A DNA stretch of 64,000 bases. It comes from Dyadobacter sp. 676 (GTDB lineage: Bacteria; Bacteroidota; Bacteroidia; Cytophagales; Spirosomataceae). Below are positions 1 through 8,863 of the stretch, piece after piece. The position numbers and the translations under genes are program-made. Within the stretch, counting starts at the first letter, position 1. Every line of letters starts with the position of its first letter. Under the pieces are notes generated by a model that ran no database searches, was not told where the DNA came from, and worked only from the letters and a program-made list of their open reading frames with translations. The DNA lies in NCBI RefSeq assembly GCF_040448675.1, contig NZ_CP159289.1:6493001-6557000 (forward strand). The letters are read 5' to 3'.

Positions 1-638
<638 letters not shown>

Positions 639-708
639 GAATGCTTTTTTGAAATAGTATGCTGAAAAACGCGCCCGGTTTTTTGAAATTTAAGTCGGGA
701 AGCGGTGA

Positions 709-868
709 GTAGTGGGCGATAAGCTATAAGCAATAGGCTGTAAACTGTAAGTAATAGGCTGCGCTAATGGGCTGTTATTCAGCTGGTATGCACTTACCCG
801 ACAATGCCGTATCTCGCTTCTCTAATGCTTATAGCTTAAAGCCTATTGCTTACAGCCTACTGCCCCCA
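709..868. repeat. Intergenic inverted repeat pair (GCTATAAGCAATAGGCTGTAA type)
   Basis: The left arm (about 719-763) reads GCTATAAGCAATAGGCTGTA followed by a degenerate second copy; the right arm (about 820-866) is its inverse, GCTTATAGCTTAAAGCC then TATTGCTTACAGCCTACT. The arms could fold over a loop of about 60 bases. Similar arms, richer in GCCGAxxGCCGA, occur at 12966-13237 and 19305-19381, and the copy at 19366-19381 ends in the same ACAGCCTACT. No open frame is supported here. It lies between two minus-strand genes, downstream of the SDR gene. Confidence 0.7.
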
Positions 869-870
869 CC

Positions 871-1689
871 TTATCCGTTATCCGCAAACTCCGGATAGAG
901 CGTCATTCCACCGTCGATGTATAGTGTTTCACCATTAACATAATCCGAATCGTCCGATGCGAGCCAGGCGACGGCCTTGGCGACATCCTGCGCCGTGCCG
1001 ATGCGTTTGTATGGAATCAGCTGCAACAAGCTTTTGTATTTGTCCGGGTCAGACCATACTTCCTTATTAATCGGGGTTTTGATCGCCCCGGGACTTACGG
1101 AATTCACCCGAATTTTGTAAGGTGCAAGTTCCTGGGATATAGACTTCATGAACATCATCACGCCGCCCTTAGAAGCTGCGTAGTTAACATGTCCCGCCCA
1201 AGGGATAACGTCGTGGACGGAGCTCATCAGCACGATTTTCCCGATCGCCAATTCACTGTGCGCATTGCGATTAACTGATTGGTCCTGAGCGATGAACTGC
1301 TTTGCCGCCTCGCGGCAAGCCAGAAATTGGCCGGTAAGGTTGATGTCGATGACTTTCTGCCATTGGGCAAGCGTCATTTCAAGGAAAGGCGCGTCCTGTT
1401 GCAGACCCGCGTTGCTTACAAGCACATCCACGCGCCCGAACTGATTCACAGCTTCGGCGAATAATGCTTTTACATCTTCTTCCTCACTCACGTCAGCCCT
1501 GACGAGAATGGCACTTCCGCCATTGGACCGGATTTCTTCGACTACTTCACGGCCCGCTTCCTCGTTGGAGCTGTAATTCACCACCACATGTGCGCCATTA
1601 CTCCCGAAATGAAGAGCACAGGCTTTACCGATCCCCGAGCTGGATCCTGTCACGATGACGACCTGATCTTTGAATTTCAGTTCGATCAT
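871..1689 (-). CDS. SDR family oxidoreductase, glucose 1-dehydrogenase-like
   Basis: 272 residues, the classical short-chain dehydrogenase length. The nucleotide-binding TGSSSGIGKA lies at about 14-23, the NAG motif near 92, the catalytic serine in LMSSVHD, and YAASK supplies the catalytic Tyr and Lys. The C-terminal YVNGETLYIDGG is typical of glucose 1-dehydrogenase / FabG-like SDRs. It should be a soluble NAD(P)-dependent sugar or alcohol dehydrogenase; the exact substrate cannot be read from sequence. The start overlaps the stop of the upstream 71-residue gene by 4 bases (ATGA), so the two are probably translationally coupled. Confidence 0.9.
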   Translation of the reverse strand: MIELKFKDQVVIVTGSSSGIGKACALHFGSNGAHVVVNYSSNEEAGREVVEEIRSNGGSAILVRADVSEEEDVKALFAEAVNQFGRVDVLVSNAGLQQDAPFLEMTLAQWQKVIDINLTGQFLACREAAKQFIAQDQSVNRNAHSELAIGKIVLMSSVHDVIPWAGHVNYAASKGGVMMFMKSISQELAPYKIRVNSVSPGAIKTPINKEVWSDPDKYKSLLQLIPYKRIGTAQDVAKAVAWLASDDSDYVNGETLYIDGGMTLYPEFADNG

Positions 1690-1901
1690 ATGATTTCCTT
1701 TTCAACGGATTTCAATTTTTTCCAAACGCGACGGTTCACATTCTTGACCGCCCAGTTTTTCGCAATCAGAATTGCTTTGGAAACAGCCTCGCGGGGAGAA
1801 ACATTGGTTGATCTCAAAAGTTCCTGGGCAACGGCCACCGCTTTTTCACGCGTGGTGGGTGAAAGGTACATCAATTCCGGTAATGCGATTCTTGCGTCCA
1901 T
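1686..1901 (-). CDS. Small hypothetical protein coupled to the SDR gene
   Basis: 71 residues, not recognised. It is helical and ends in a strongly basic stretch (KNWAVKNVNRRVWKKLKSVEK). The N-terminal half has a regular helix (TTREKAVAVAQELLRS) and then SPREAVSKAILIAKNWA, which resembles small helical-bundle proteins. The 4-base ATGA overlap with the downstream dehydrogenase, and the absence of any other gene nearby on this strand, suggest co-expression. It could be a small regulator or stabilising partner of the dehydrogenase; this is inference only. Confidence 0.65.
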   Translation of the reverse strand: MDARIALPELMYLSPTTREKAVAVAQELLRSTNVSPREAVSKAILIAKNWAVKNVNRRVWKKLKSVEKEII

Positions 1902-2038
1902 AGGAGATGAATTTTGTTTAATGGTTAATTAGATTGATGATGACTGTACTCGGTTTAAAAAAATCAGTGCCAGCTATCCGGGAGTGGATTTTCTATTTTT
2001 ATATACGCTCGAAAGCCCCAAAATGTAACACTGGGTGT

Positions 2039-2071
2039 AAAAAAAATCCCCATCTGTTTGACGGACGGGGA
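2039..2071 (-). terminator. Probable terminator of dnaK
   Basis: Read on the minus strand just after the dnaK stop, TCCCC at 2067-2071 pairs with GGGGA at 2047-2051 around a loop of about 15 bases. It is followed by an uninterrupted run of eight T (plus-strand A run 2039-2046). The stem is short, so strength is uncertain. Confidence 0.55.
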
Positions 2072-2089
2072 CTTTTTCTAATCTGATTC

Positions 2090-4006
2090 TTATTTTACTT
2101 CTTCGAAATTAACGTCCGTCACGTCGTCAGTCGAACCGTTGTTGCCGGCACCCGGGTTTCCGTTAGGGCCGCCTGCACCGGGCTGGGCGCCTCCGGCTGG
2201 TTCACCGCCTTGTGCGTACATTTCCTGTGCCGAAGCCTGCCATGCCGCATTCAGTTTCTCCATAGCAGTGTCGATACCTCCAAGGTCTTGCGACTGGTGG
2301 GCAGTTTTCAATTCTGCCAACGCTCCTTCGATATTCGACTTGTTGCCGGCCGAAAGTTTGTCGCCATATTCTTTCAACTGTTTCTCGGTCGAGAAGATCA
2401 GGCTGTCGGCAGCATTGATTTTTTCGATTTTTTCACGTTCCGCTTTATCGGCAGCCTCGTTCGCTTTGGCTTCTTCGCGCATTCTGTTGATTTCTGCGTC
2501 GGTCAGACCGCTGGAAGCTTCGATCCGGATTTTTTGCTCTTTACCGGTTCCTTTGTCCTTCGCGGAAACGTGCAGGATACCGTTCGCATCGACGTCGAAT
2601 GTTACTTCGATCTGAGGCACACCGCGCTGTGCAGGCGGGATATCCGACAAGTGGAAACGTCCCAGCGTACGGTTCTGGTTAGCCATCGGGCGCTCGCCTT
2701 GCAACACGTGGATTTCCACGGAAGGCTGGTTGTCGGCGGCAGTCGAGAACACTTCGGTTTTCTTCGACGGGATTGTAGTGTTCGCTTCGATGAGCTTGGT
2801 GAACACACCCCCCAAAGTCTCGATACCCAGCGACAGAGGGATAACGTCCAGAAGAAGTACGTCTTTTACCTCACCGGTGAGTACACCACCCTGAATTGCA
2901 GCACCTACGGCCACAGCTTCGTCGGGGTTAACGTTCTTCGATGGTTTTTTGCCAAAGAACTTCTCAACTTCCTCTTGTACGCGAGGGATACGGGTAGAAC
3001 CCCCTACGAGGATTACCTCATCGATATCGCTGTTTGAGTAACCGGCGTTTTTCATTGCCCTCTTGCAAGGCTCCATCATGCGTTGGAACAGCGAGTCGGA
3101 GAGCTGCTCGAACTTCGAACGGGTCAGCGTGCGCACGAGGTGTTTTGGAATACCGTCTACCGGGAAGATGTATGGCAGGTTGATTTCAGTCTGAGTAGAG
3201 CTCGACAATTCGACTTTTGCCTTTTCGGCAGCTTCTTTCAGACGCTGCAACGCCATCGGGTCTTTTTTTAGATCGACGCCTTCGTCTTTCTGGAATTCCT
3301 CCGCCAGCCAGTTGATGATTACCTGGTCGAAGTCGTCACCACCCAGGTGGGTATCACCGTCGGTAGATTTTACTTCGAATACGCCGTCACCCAGTTCAAG
3401 AATGGATACGTCGAAAGTACCGCCGCCCAAGTCGAACACGGCAATTTTCATATCCTTGTGCTGTTTGTCCAGACCGTAAGCCAGGGCAGCAGCAGTAGGC
3501 TCGTTGATGATACGTTTTACATCCAGACCGGCGATCTGGCCGGCTTCTTTTGTAGCCTGGCGTTCCGCGTCGTTAAAGTATGCGGGAACGGTGATCACCG
3601 CTTCGGTAACTTCCTGGCCCAGGTAATCTTCCGCGGTTTGCCTCATTTTTTGAAGAATGAAAGCGGAAACTTCCTGTGGTGTGTAAAGGCGGTCACCGAT
3701 CGGAATGCGTGGGGTATTGTTAGGGCCTTTTTCTACGCTGTACGCAACGGTCTTCATTTCAGACGTTGTGTCGTCGTATTTTTTACCCATGAATCTCTTG
3801 ATGGAGCTAATAGTATGCTTGGGATTCGTAATCGCCTGACGTTTGGCCGGTGCTCCGATTTTGCGTTCACCGTTATCCATGAATGCAACCACAGAAGGAG
3901 TAGTGCGGGCACCTTCGCTGTTGGCTATTACAACCGGCTCGTTACCCTCCATGACAGCCACGCAGGAGTTCGTTGTTCCTAAGTCTATGCCAATAATTTT
4001 TCCCAT
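2090..4006 (-). CDS. dnaK: Molecular chaperone DnaK (Hsp70)
   Basis: 638 residues, full length. The N-terminal ATPase domain has [17 protein letters not shown], the phosphate-2 loop [19 protein letters not shown] and the adenosine motif [11 protein letters not shown]. The linker [19 protein letters not shown] is followed by the substrate-binding domain and a helical lid. The glycine/asparagine-rich tail ends in a [11 protein letters not shown] motif as in Bacteroidota DnaK. It refolds cytoplasmic proteins with DnaJ and GrpE, which are not in the window. No CIRCE element precedes it; a 5-bp inverted repeat (GACCG at 4050-4054, CGGTC at 4065-4069) sits about 45 bases upstream, significance unknown. 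It appears monocistronic. Confidence 0.98.
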   Translation of the reverse strand: MGKIIGIDLGTTNSCVAVMEGNEPVVIANSEGARTTPSVVAFMDNGERKIGAPAKRQAITNPKHTISSIKRFMGKKYDDTTSEMKTVAYSVEKGPNNTPRIPIGDRLYTPQEVSAFILQKMRQTAEDYLGQEVTEAVITVPAYFNDAERQATKEAGQIAGLDVKRIINEPTAAALAYGLDKQHKDMKIAVFDLGGGTFDVSILELGDGVFEVKSTDGDTHLGGDDFDQVIINWLAEEFQKDEGVDLKKDPMALQRLKEAAEKAKVELSSSTQTEINLPYIFPVDGIPKHLVRTLTRSKFEQLSDSLFQRMMEPCKRAMKNAGYSNSDIDEVILVGGSTRIPRVQEEVEKFFGKKPSKNVNPDEAVAVGAAIQGGVLTGEVKDVLLLDVIPLSLGIETLGGVFTKLIEANTTIPSKKTEVFSTAADNQPSVEIHVLQGERPMANQNRTLGRFHLSDIPPAQRGVPQIEVTFDVDANGILHVSAKDKGTGKEQKIRIEASSGLTDAEINRMREEAKANEAADKAEREKIEKINAADSLIFSTEKQLKEYGDKLSAGNKSNIEGALAELKTAHQSQDLGGIDTAMEKLNAAWQASAQEMYAQGGEPAGGAQPGAGGPNGNPGAGNNGSTDDVTDVNFEEVK

Positions 4007-4129
4007 TGTTCTATTTTATAAGTTAAATATGATTTGATTCTGGAATTCCGACCGCCCCTTTCGACGGTCACTGGGAGTTTTATTAAAAACCCCGTACCAG
4101 AAAGTTTCATACAAAACCGGAATGACAAA

Positions 4130-4156
4130 GTGTCAGGCCGTAAAACAGCCTGACAC
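4130..4156 (-). terminator. Stem-loop after the phospholipase gene
   Basis: A perfect 9-bp inverted repeat, GTGTCAGGC (4130-4138) and GCCTGACAC (4148-4156), starts 10 bases past the phospholipase stop. The T-rich tract after it on the minus strand is weak (TTTGTC), so it may work with a factor or protect the 3' end. Confidence 0.6.
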
Positions 4157-4165
4157 GGGAAAGGG

Positions 4166-6712
4166 TCAACTCAGCATTTGTCCCATATACGGGTCGCTCT
4201 GGCTTGGTGCACCGGTTTCGACATGACCTGCAAAGCGCGAGAAGGCGTTTTCGGTACCTTCCATTGCGACGGTGAAATCGTACCAGTTGAAGTTCTTTGC
4301 TAGATTAAGCACAATGATTTTGCGGGATTTCGTCCCCGCGGATGCTTTTTCCAGTGTAATGCTTTGAATGGCAGCCCCGTAGGCGTTGTCGGTGATCGTC
4401 ACGCTGCACTTTTCCGCAGGATGCAGATTGCTGATTTTCAATTCGATGTGCCCTGTCGGTTTTTTACTTCTGTCCAACTGGTAGGCGCACTCGACTTTCA
4501 CAAACGCGTGTTCCTTATCGCCACTATATTCCCGAAAGAAGCCGTTGGGACCATACACCCTTAAATGATAATGTTGATTTTGGAAATCGGGGATATTCCA
4601 GGAGCCGGTCAGGGCATCTCCGGCTTTCACGGCGTAGTTCCAGACCTTGACTTGCTCGTTTTTGTATTTTCCCAGGGCGTACACAATAAACGGCGAACCG
4701 GCAGATTTGTCGCGAAATATGCCATTTCTGGCTTCCAGCTTAATTTCAAATGCATTTTTGGCAGAGTTGAATGCGCCGTCGGCATATAATTCATACGGGA
4801 TCGCGCAGGCAGGCCGCGTACCTTTTTCCTGATTGGGTAGGATAGGAGAGGCGAGGGGTTTTTTGTTTACTTCTTCAATTTCAGCTTTTGATAATGCCTT
4901 GTAACCGTTCGGAAGCTTTTTGAATTTCGCATTGAAAATGCTTTCCATAAACTCTTCCCGCTCCACGAATGTCGGGAGCTTTATTTCCTTACCGTCGTAG
5001 GGCGTGAACGTCGAAGTCAAATCACCGCAAATAGTGCGCCGCCATTCGCTGATATTTGTTTCCTTCACTTGTTTACCTGATTTGAGGCTCACAAACTTTT
5101 CGAGGAACTGCAAAATGGAAGTGTGGTCGAATACTTCCGAGCACACATTGCCGCCGCGGTTCCAGGGCGAGGCGATGATTAGCGGCACGCGGTAACCCAG
5201 CCCGATAGGGCTCTCGCGGCATTCCTCCTTTTTCTTTTTCGTCATATCCTGTTCCAGAGTGACAAATTCCGTTTTGCAGTCGATGCCCGCAGAAACGGCG
5301 CCGGTGTCTTCTTTGTAAGGATCAGGAACAACATACGGCGGCACGTGGTCGAAATAGCCGTCGTTTTCATCGTAGCAAAGAATGAAAATCGTCTTTTTCC
5401 AAACCTCCGGATTGGTAGTCAGAATATCTAAAACCTCTGAAACATACCACGCACCATACCAGGGAGCGCCCGGGTGATCGGAGAAGTTTTCGGGAGCTAC
5501 CAGCCAGGACACCGTCGGCAGTGAACCGGTTTTAACGTCCGAACGGAACTGGTACAGCACGTCCCCCATAGGGGCCTTTGCTTCGTGCTCGATGTCGCCG
5601 TCGTGATATTTTACGGTTGTGATTTTACGGTAATCGGGATCGTTCCTGTTGACCGTGAATGCTTTATTGTGAAGATTTTTCTCCCGCTGCGACAACTTTT
5701 CGAACTTTTCGGGGCTCCACCGGATCAATTCCTCATTCGCCAGTTTCAGTAACGCACGTTTTTCTTTCAGTACTTTTTCAAGATCGTCGGCTTCCTTGCC
5801 CGACAACGTTTTCAATTTTGCCTGCGCTTGTTCGATCTCCCGTGGTAGCATCTGCTGGCGTTCTTTCAAATAGCGCTGATAGCCGGTGTGGTAGCGGATA
5901 TTGTATTGGGTAAACCATTCGATCGGGTTATCCGTAAAATTGGCCAGCCATGCATCTTCTTCACCTGTAAAACCGGTATTGATACTGAGCTCGTTCTGAT
6001 AAATCCGCCACGAAATGCCATTGTCTTCGAGCCGCTCCGGAAAGGTCGTCCACGATGCTTCCCGGTCGGCGGTTACGTTTTCATTGCGGATATTGGCGTA
6101 GTTTTTGTCGGGGTCCGGGTTTTCGCGGACGGTGCCGGTCCAGAGGTAAAGACGGTTCGGGGTAGTACCTGTGAGCGACGAACAGAAATTCTGATCGCAA
6201 ACCGTAAACGCGTCCGCCATCGCATAATAAAAGGGAATGTCCTCGCGATTATAATAACCCAGCGTTAAAGGCATTTTGGCATAATCCTTATTGCCGGGTT
6301 GCTTGGCGATGAGCCATTTATCATATTTGCCTTCATTACGGGCGTCCACCTGGTTTGGCCAGGAATGCGGGAGCGAGCCCATCCAGGTTGCCTTGGACTC
6401 CTTGATATTCAGGCGAAAAGGTGCGTAAGTTTCTCCGAATGCATTGGTTTGCAGCCAAACCGGGTTGTTATTCGGAAGCGTAATGGCCCTGGGGTCGTTG
6501 AAACCGCGGACGCCGCGGAGCGTTCCGTAGGAATGGTCGAATGAGCGGTTTTCCTGCATGAGTATAACCACATGTTCGGCGTCCTTCCAGGTTGTGCCTT
6601 TGGGAGGGTTTATTGCTAATGCTTTCTGAATTGAAGCGGGCAGGGTGCTGAACAATCCGGCTGCTCCGGTGAGCATGGTGGCTTTCCGGATAAATTCTCT
6701 TCTCGAATCCAT
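4166..6712 (-). CDS. Phosphocholine-specific phospholipase C, Tat-exported
   Basis: 848 residues. The N-terminus has a twin-arginine signal (SRREFIRKA, then a hydrophobic stretch ending near residue 33). The acid-phosphatase/phospholipase domain begins with HVVILMQENRSFDHSYGTL, the metal-binding region of bacterial non-haemolytic phospholipases C. Later motifs PENFSDHPGAPWYGAWY and ILCYDENDGYFDHVPP fit the same family. Two C-terminal beta domains of the DUF756 type (about 650-840) match the family layout. It hydrolyses phosphatidylcholine or sphingomyelin outside the cytoplasmic membrane after folded export; in soil bacteria such enzymes usually scavenge phosphate or choline. No Pho-box was identified. 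It stands alone between two hairpin terminators. Confidence 0.92.
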   Translation of the reverse strand: MDSRREFIRKATMLTGAAGLFSTLPASIQKALAINPPKGTTWKDAEHVVILMQENRSFDHSYGTLRGVRGFNDPRAITLPNNNPVWLQTNAFGETYAPFRLNIKESKATWMGSLPHSWPNQVDARNEGKYDKWLIAKQPGNKDYAKMPLTLGYYNREDIPFYYAMADAFTVCDQNFCSSLTGTTPNRLYLWTGTVRENPDPDKNYANIRNENVTADREASWTTFPERLEDNGISWRIYQNELSINTGFTGEEDAWLANFTDNPIEWFTQYNIRYHTGYQRYLKERQQMLPREIEQAQAKLKTLSGKEADDLEKVLKEKRALLKLANEELIRWSPEKFEKLSQREKNLHNKAFTVNRNDPDYRKITTVKYHDGDIEHEAKAPMGDVLYQFRSDVKTGSLPTVSWLVAPENFSDHPGAPWYGAWYVSEVLDILTTNPEVWKKTIFILCYDENDGYFDHVPPYVVPDPYKEDTGAVSAGIDCKTEFVTLEQDMTKKKKEECRESPIGLGYRVPLIIASPWNRGGNVCSEVFDHTSILQFLEKFVSLKSGKQVKETNISEWRRTICGDLTSTFTPYDGKEIKLPTFVEREEFMESIFNAKFKKLPNGYKALSKAEIEEVNKKPLASPILPNQEKGTRPACAIPYELYADGAFNSAKNAFEIKLEARNGIFRDKSAGSPFIVYALGKYKNEQVKVWNYAVKAGDALTGSWNIPDFQNQHYHLRVYGPNGFFREYSGDKEHAFVKVECAYQLDRSKKPTGHIELKISNLHPAEKCSVTITDNAYGAAIQSITLEKASAGTKSRKIIVLNLAKNFNWYDFTVAMEGTENAFSRFAGHVETGAPSQSDPYMGQMLS

Positions 6713-6735
6713 GGTTAAGGTGAGTTATAAAAAGG

Positions 6736-6793
6736 AAAAAGGGCTTTACGATAGTACATTATTTTGTGCAAATGTACTATCGTTTTAAAGCCC
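6736..6793 (-). terminator. Very long stem-loop terminator of the DUF937 gene
   Basis: On the minus strand a nearly perfect stem of about 19 bp forms between 6772-6793 and 6741-6759 (GGGCTTTACGATAGTACAT and its inverse with a 3-base bulge). The loop is 12 bases and a T5 run follows. It lies 30 bases past the DUF937 stop and just upstream of the phospholipase start, so it should insulate the two. Confidence 0.85.
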
Positions 6794-6823
6794 CTGCTTT
6801 ATGTTGCTGTTATTCTTTACGGC

Positions 6824-7336
6824 TTACTTTCCGCCGAACAGGCCGCCGAGCATGCCGCCCAGATCGATACCGCCCGAAGCCGGCTTGCCTTGCTGGTCGT
6901 TGCCGCCGCCGAAGAGGCCGCCCCCCATTTGAATGAGCGATCCGAGGTCGAAGCCATTGCCTGTGCCCTGGCCACCCGATCCGTTCAACTGACCAATTAC
7001 TGCGCCCAGCACACCCGGCAATACCGAGTTGACGATGTTACCGGCCACCTGGCTGTTTAATCCGAATTTCTGCACGATTGCGCCAACGGCGTTGCTGGCG
7101 ATGGACGCTACAATGGGATTGTTCAGAAGCGAACCTGCCGAAGTGCCGCTTTCGCCACCAAACAGCCCCATCAGTCCGCTGATGTTGCCGCTTTGTACCT
7201 GTTCCTGCAAGCCGCCAGTGATGGAGCTTGCCAACGTGTTCATGACTTCCTCATTATGCTCGTTGGGTACCGCGGGGTTCTGAACGACAGCTTGTTGTGA
7301 ATTTTGTTGTACGAGGTCGAAGAGTTGTTCCAGCAT
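6824..7336 (-). CDS. DUF937 domain-containing protein
   Basis: 170 residues with the DUF937 layout: an N-terminal helix with LFDLVQQNSQ, then alternating short helices and Gly/Asn-rich loops (GLMGLFGGE, NPIVASIASNAVGAIVQKFGLN, ANIVNSVLPGVLGAVIGQLNG). The tail is glycine-rich (GGLFGGGNDQ, GGMLGGLFGGK). There is no signal peptide, so it is probably cytoplasmic. The function of the family is unknown. It lies downstream of rplT but is separated from it by a strong terminator lying immediately upstream of its own region, so it should have its own promoter. Confidence 0.85.
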   Translation of the reverse strand: MLEQLFDLVQQNSQQAVVQNPAVPNEHNEEVMNTLASSITGGLQEQVQSGNISGLMGLFGGESGTSAGSLLNNPIVASIASNAVGAIVQKFGLNSQVAGNIVNSVLPGVLGAVIGQLNGSGGQGTGNGFDLGSLIQMGGGLFGGGNDQQGKPASGGIDLGGMLGGLFGGK

Positions 7337-7394
7337 TTCTATTTGGTTTTGAGGTACGAGAGTTGGTTTGTACCTGCAATATCCAAATTTTATG

Positions 7395-7423
7395 CAAAAA
7401 AAATCCCGCCGGGGAGGCGGGAT
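7395..7423 (-). terminator. Rho-independent terminator of the infC-rpmI-rplT operon
   Basis: A perfect 8-bp stem, ATCCCGCC (7403-7410) with GGCGGGAT (7416-7423), has a 5-base loop. On the minus strand a T-run (plus-strand A run 7395-7402) follows directly. It sits 7 bases past the rplT stop. Confidence 0.93.
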
Positions 7424-7429
7424 GCTGTT

Positions 7430-7774
7430 TTATTTTACCTGATCAACGATCGCTTTGAATGCGTCAGGATGGTTCATCGCGAGATCCGCCAGAACTTTCC
7501 TGTTCAGCTCGATGCCTTTTGCATTAAGTTTGCCGATGAAAGCAGAATAAGACAATCCGTGCTGGCGGGTTCCTGCGTTGATACGCTGGATCCACAAGGC
7601 GCGGAAATTACGTTTCTTCTGTTTACGGCCTTCGTATGCGTAAGCCAAACCGCGCTCCACGGCGTTCTTGGCAACGGTCCATACATTTTTGCGACGGCCG
7701 AAATAGCCTTTCGCGAGTTTTAAAACTTTTTTACGTCTTGCACGTGACGCTACGTGATTTACTGAACGTGGCAT
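7430..7774 (-). CDS. rplT: 50S ribosomal protein L20
   Basis: 114 residues. The sequence [19 protein letters not shown], then [21 protein letters not shown] and [21 protein letters not shown], is the L20 pattern: a long basic N-terminal extension that threads 23S rRNA and a globular C-terminal domain. L20 is needed for early 50S assembly, and in other bacteria it represses its own operon by binding mRNA. It is the last gene of thrS-infC-rpmI-rplT, 102 bases after rpmI. Confidence 0.98.
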   Translation of the reverse strand: MPRSVNHVASRARRKKVLKLAKGYFGRRKNVWTVAKNAVERGLAYAYEGRKQKKRNFRALWIQRINAGTRQHGLSYSAFIGKLNAKGIELNRKVLADLAMNHPDAFKAIVDQVK

Positions 7775-7876
7775 AATTTAACTGTTTTTGATAATCGGCG
7801 CTCCGCTGAGACTTTAATGCCTTTTATCGGGTTGAACAAAAAACCAGATTTTAATTTCTGATCGGCTCTTTACGGA

Positions 7877-8071
7877 TTATTTCCGAAGCATCGCCAATAC
7901 TTGCTTCTCGTTAGACTCATCGATCAGACCAGTCTTTACCAAACCACGCTTGCGCTTGTTTGATTTCTTGGTCAGGATGTGGCTGTGGAAAGCGTGCTTA
8001 CGTTTGATTTTTCCGGTGCCAGTCAGCGCGAAACGCTTTTTAGCCCCGGAGTTGGTTTTCATTTTAGGCAT
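7877..8071 (-). CDS. rpmI: 50S ribosomal protein L35
   Basis: 64 residues, highly basic, with [20 protein letters not shown] and the helix [20 protein letters not shown] typical of L35. It binds 23S rRNA in the large subunit. It lies between infC (131 bases upstream) and rplT. A stem-loop with T-rich tail in the infC-rpmI gap may set the ratio of L35/L20 to IF3. Confidence 0.97.
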   Translation of the reverse strand: MPKMKTNSGAKKRFALTGTGKIKRKHAFHSHILTKKSNKRKRGLVKTGLIDESNEKQVLAMLRK

Positions 8072-8134
8072 GATTCAAAAAACTAATAGTTGATAAAATA
8101 TAAAACAGCGCGCAAAATTAGCGAAATTTTACAT

Positions 8135-8174
8135 AAAATAAAATCGTGTTCCTGACATACGCCTGAAACACGAT
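8135..8174 (-). terminator. Stem-loop with T-rich tail between infC and rpmI (possible attenuator)
   Basis: ATCGTGTT (8143-8150) pairs perfectly with AACACGAT (8167-8174). On the minus strand the stem is followed by TTTATTTTATG. It starts about 29 bases after the infC stop, inside the operon, so it may act as a partial terminator or L20/L35-dependent control site. The regulatory role is inference. Confidence 0.55.
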
Positions 8175-8202
8175 CTGAATTATTATCTAGAATAATGGGA
8201 TA

Positions 8203-8751
8203 CTACTTTTTGGCGGTAGGAGTGAGGATGATCGTCATCCGTTTTCCTTCCAGCTTCGGCTCCATTTCCAGCTTGCCATAGTCGGCCAATGCTTCGGAGA
8301 ATTTGTTCAGAAGGTTCACACCGCGCTCTTTGAAGACGATTGTACGTCCCACGAAATGCACATATGCTTTCACTTTCGAACCTTCTTTGAGGAAGTTGAT
8401 CGCGTGCTTCAATTTAAAATCGAAGTCGTGGTCGTCCGTGTTCGGGCCGAAACGGATCTCCTTGATCACCACCTTCTGGGCCTTTGCCTTGATTTCCTTT
8501 TGTTTTTTCTTCTGCTCGTATTTGAACTTCGAGTAGTCCACTACTTTGCAGACCGGCGGGACCGCCGTGGGCGCAATCTCCACGAGGTCAAGCCCTTGTG
8601 CCTTCGCAATCGCTCGGGCGGCATTGATATCTACTATACCCGGTTCGATGTTTTCGCCCACCAACCGTACTTCTTTTGCTGTAATTCGTTCGTTTATTTT
8701 ATAAGGTTCTTCGGGAACTCTTAACCGTCCACTAGGGGGTCTTAATGCCAT
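8203..8751 (-). CDS. infC: Translation initiation factor IF-3
   Basis: 182 residues. The N-terminal domain carries [18 protein letters not shown], the linker has [18 protein letters not shown], and the C-terminal domain [19 protein letters not shown] and FGRT-like [14 protein letters not shown]-3 binds the 30S subunit and checks start-codon choice. The frame begins with a plain ATG (8749-8751) and a short [16 protein letters not shown] extension common in Bacteroidota, not the AUU-type start of enterobacteria. It lies 112 bases downstream of thrS. Confidence 0.98.
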   Translation of the reverse strand: MALRPPSGRLRVPEEPYKINERITAKEVRLVGENIEPGIVDINAARAIAKAQGLDLVEIAPTAVPPVCKVVDYSKFKYEQKKKQKEIKAKAQKVVIKEIRFGPNTDDHDFDFKLKHAINFLKEGSKVKAYVHFVGRTIVFKERGVNLLNKFSEALADYGKLEMEPKLEGKRMTIILTPTAKK

Positions 8752-8863
8752 ATAATTTGTATTGGTGTTTTTTTTATTTTTTGGTGGAAATCGAAAAATC
8801 TAACACTGCTCTCACAAAAATAGTGCCTTATTGCTGGAATAATACTAAAATCTTACAAAAACA

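Noticed and set aside
2139..3037. Plus-strand frames within dnaK
   Set aside because: Antisense to the DnaK frame; no homology.
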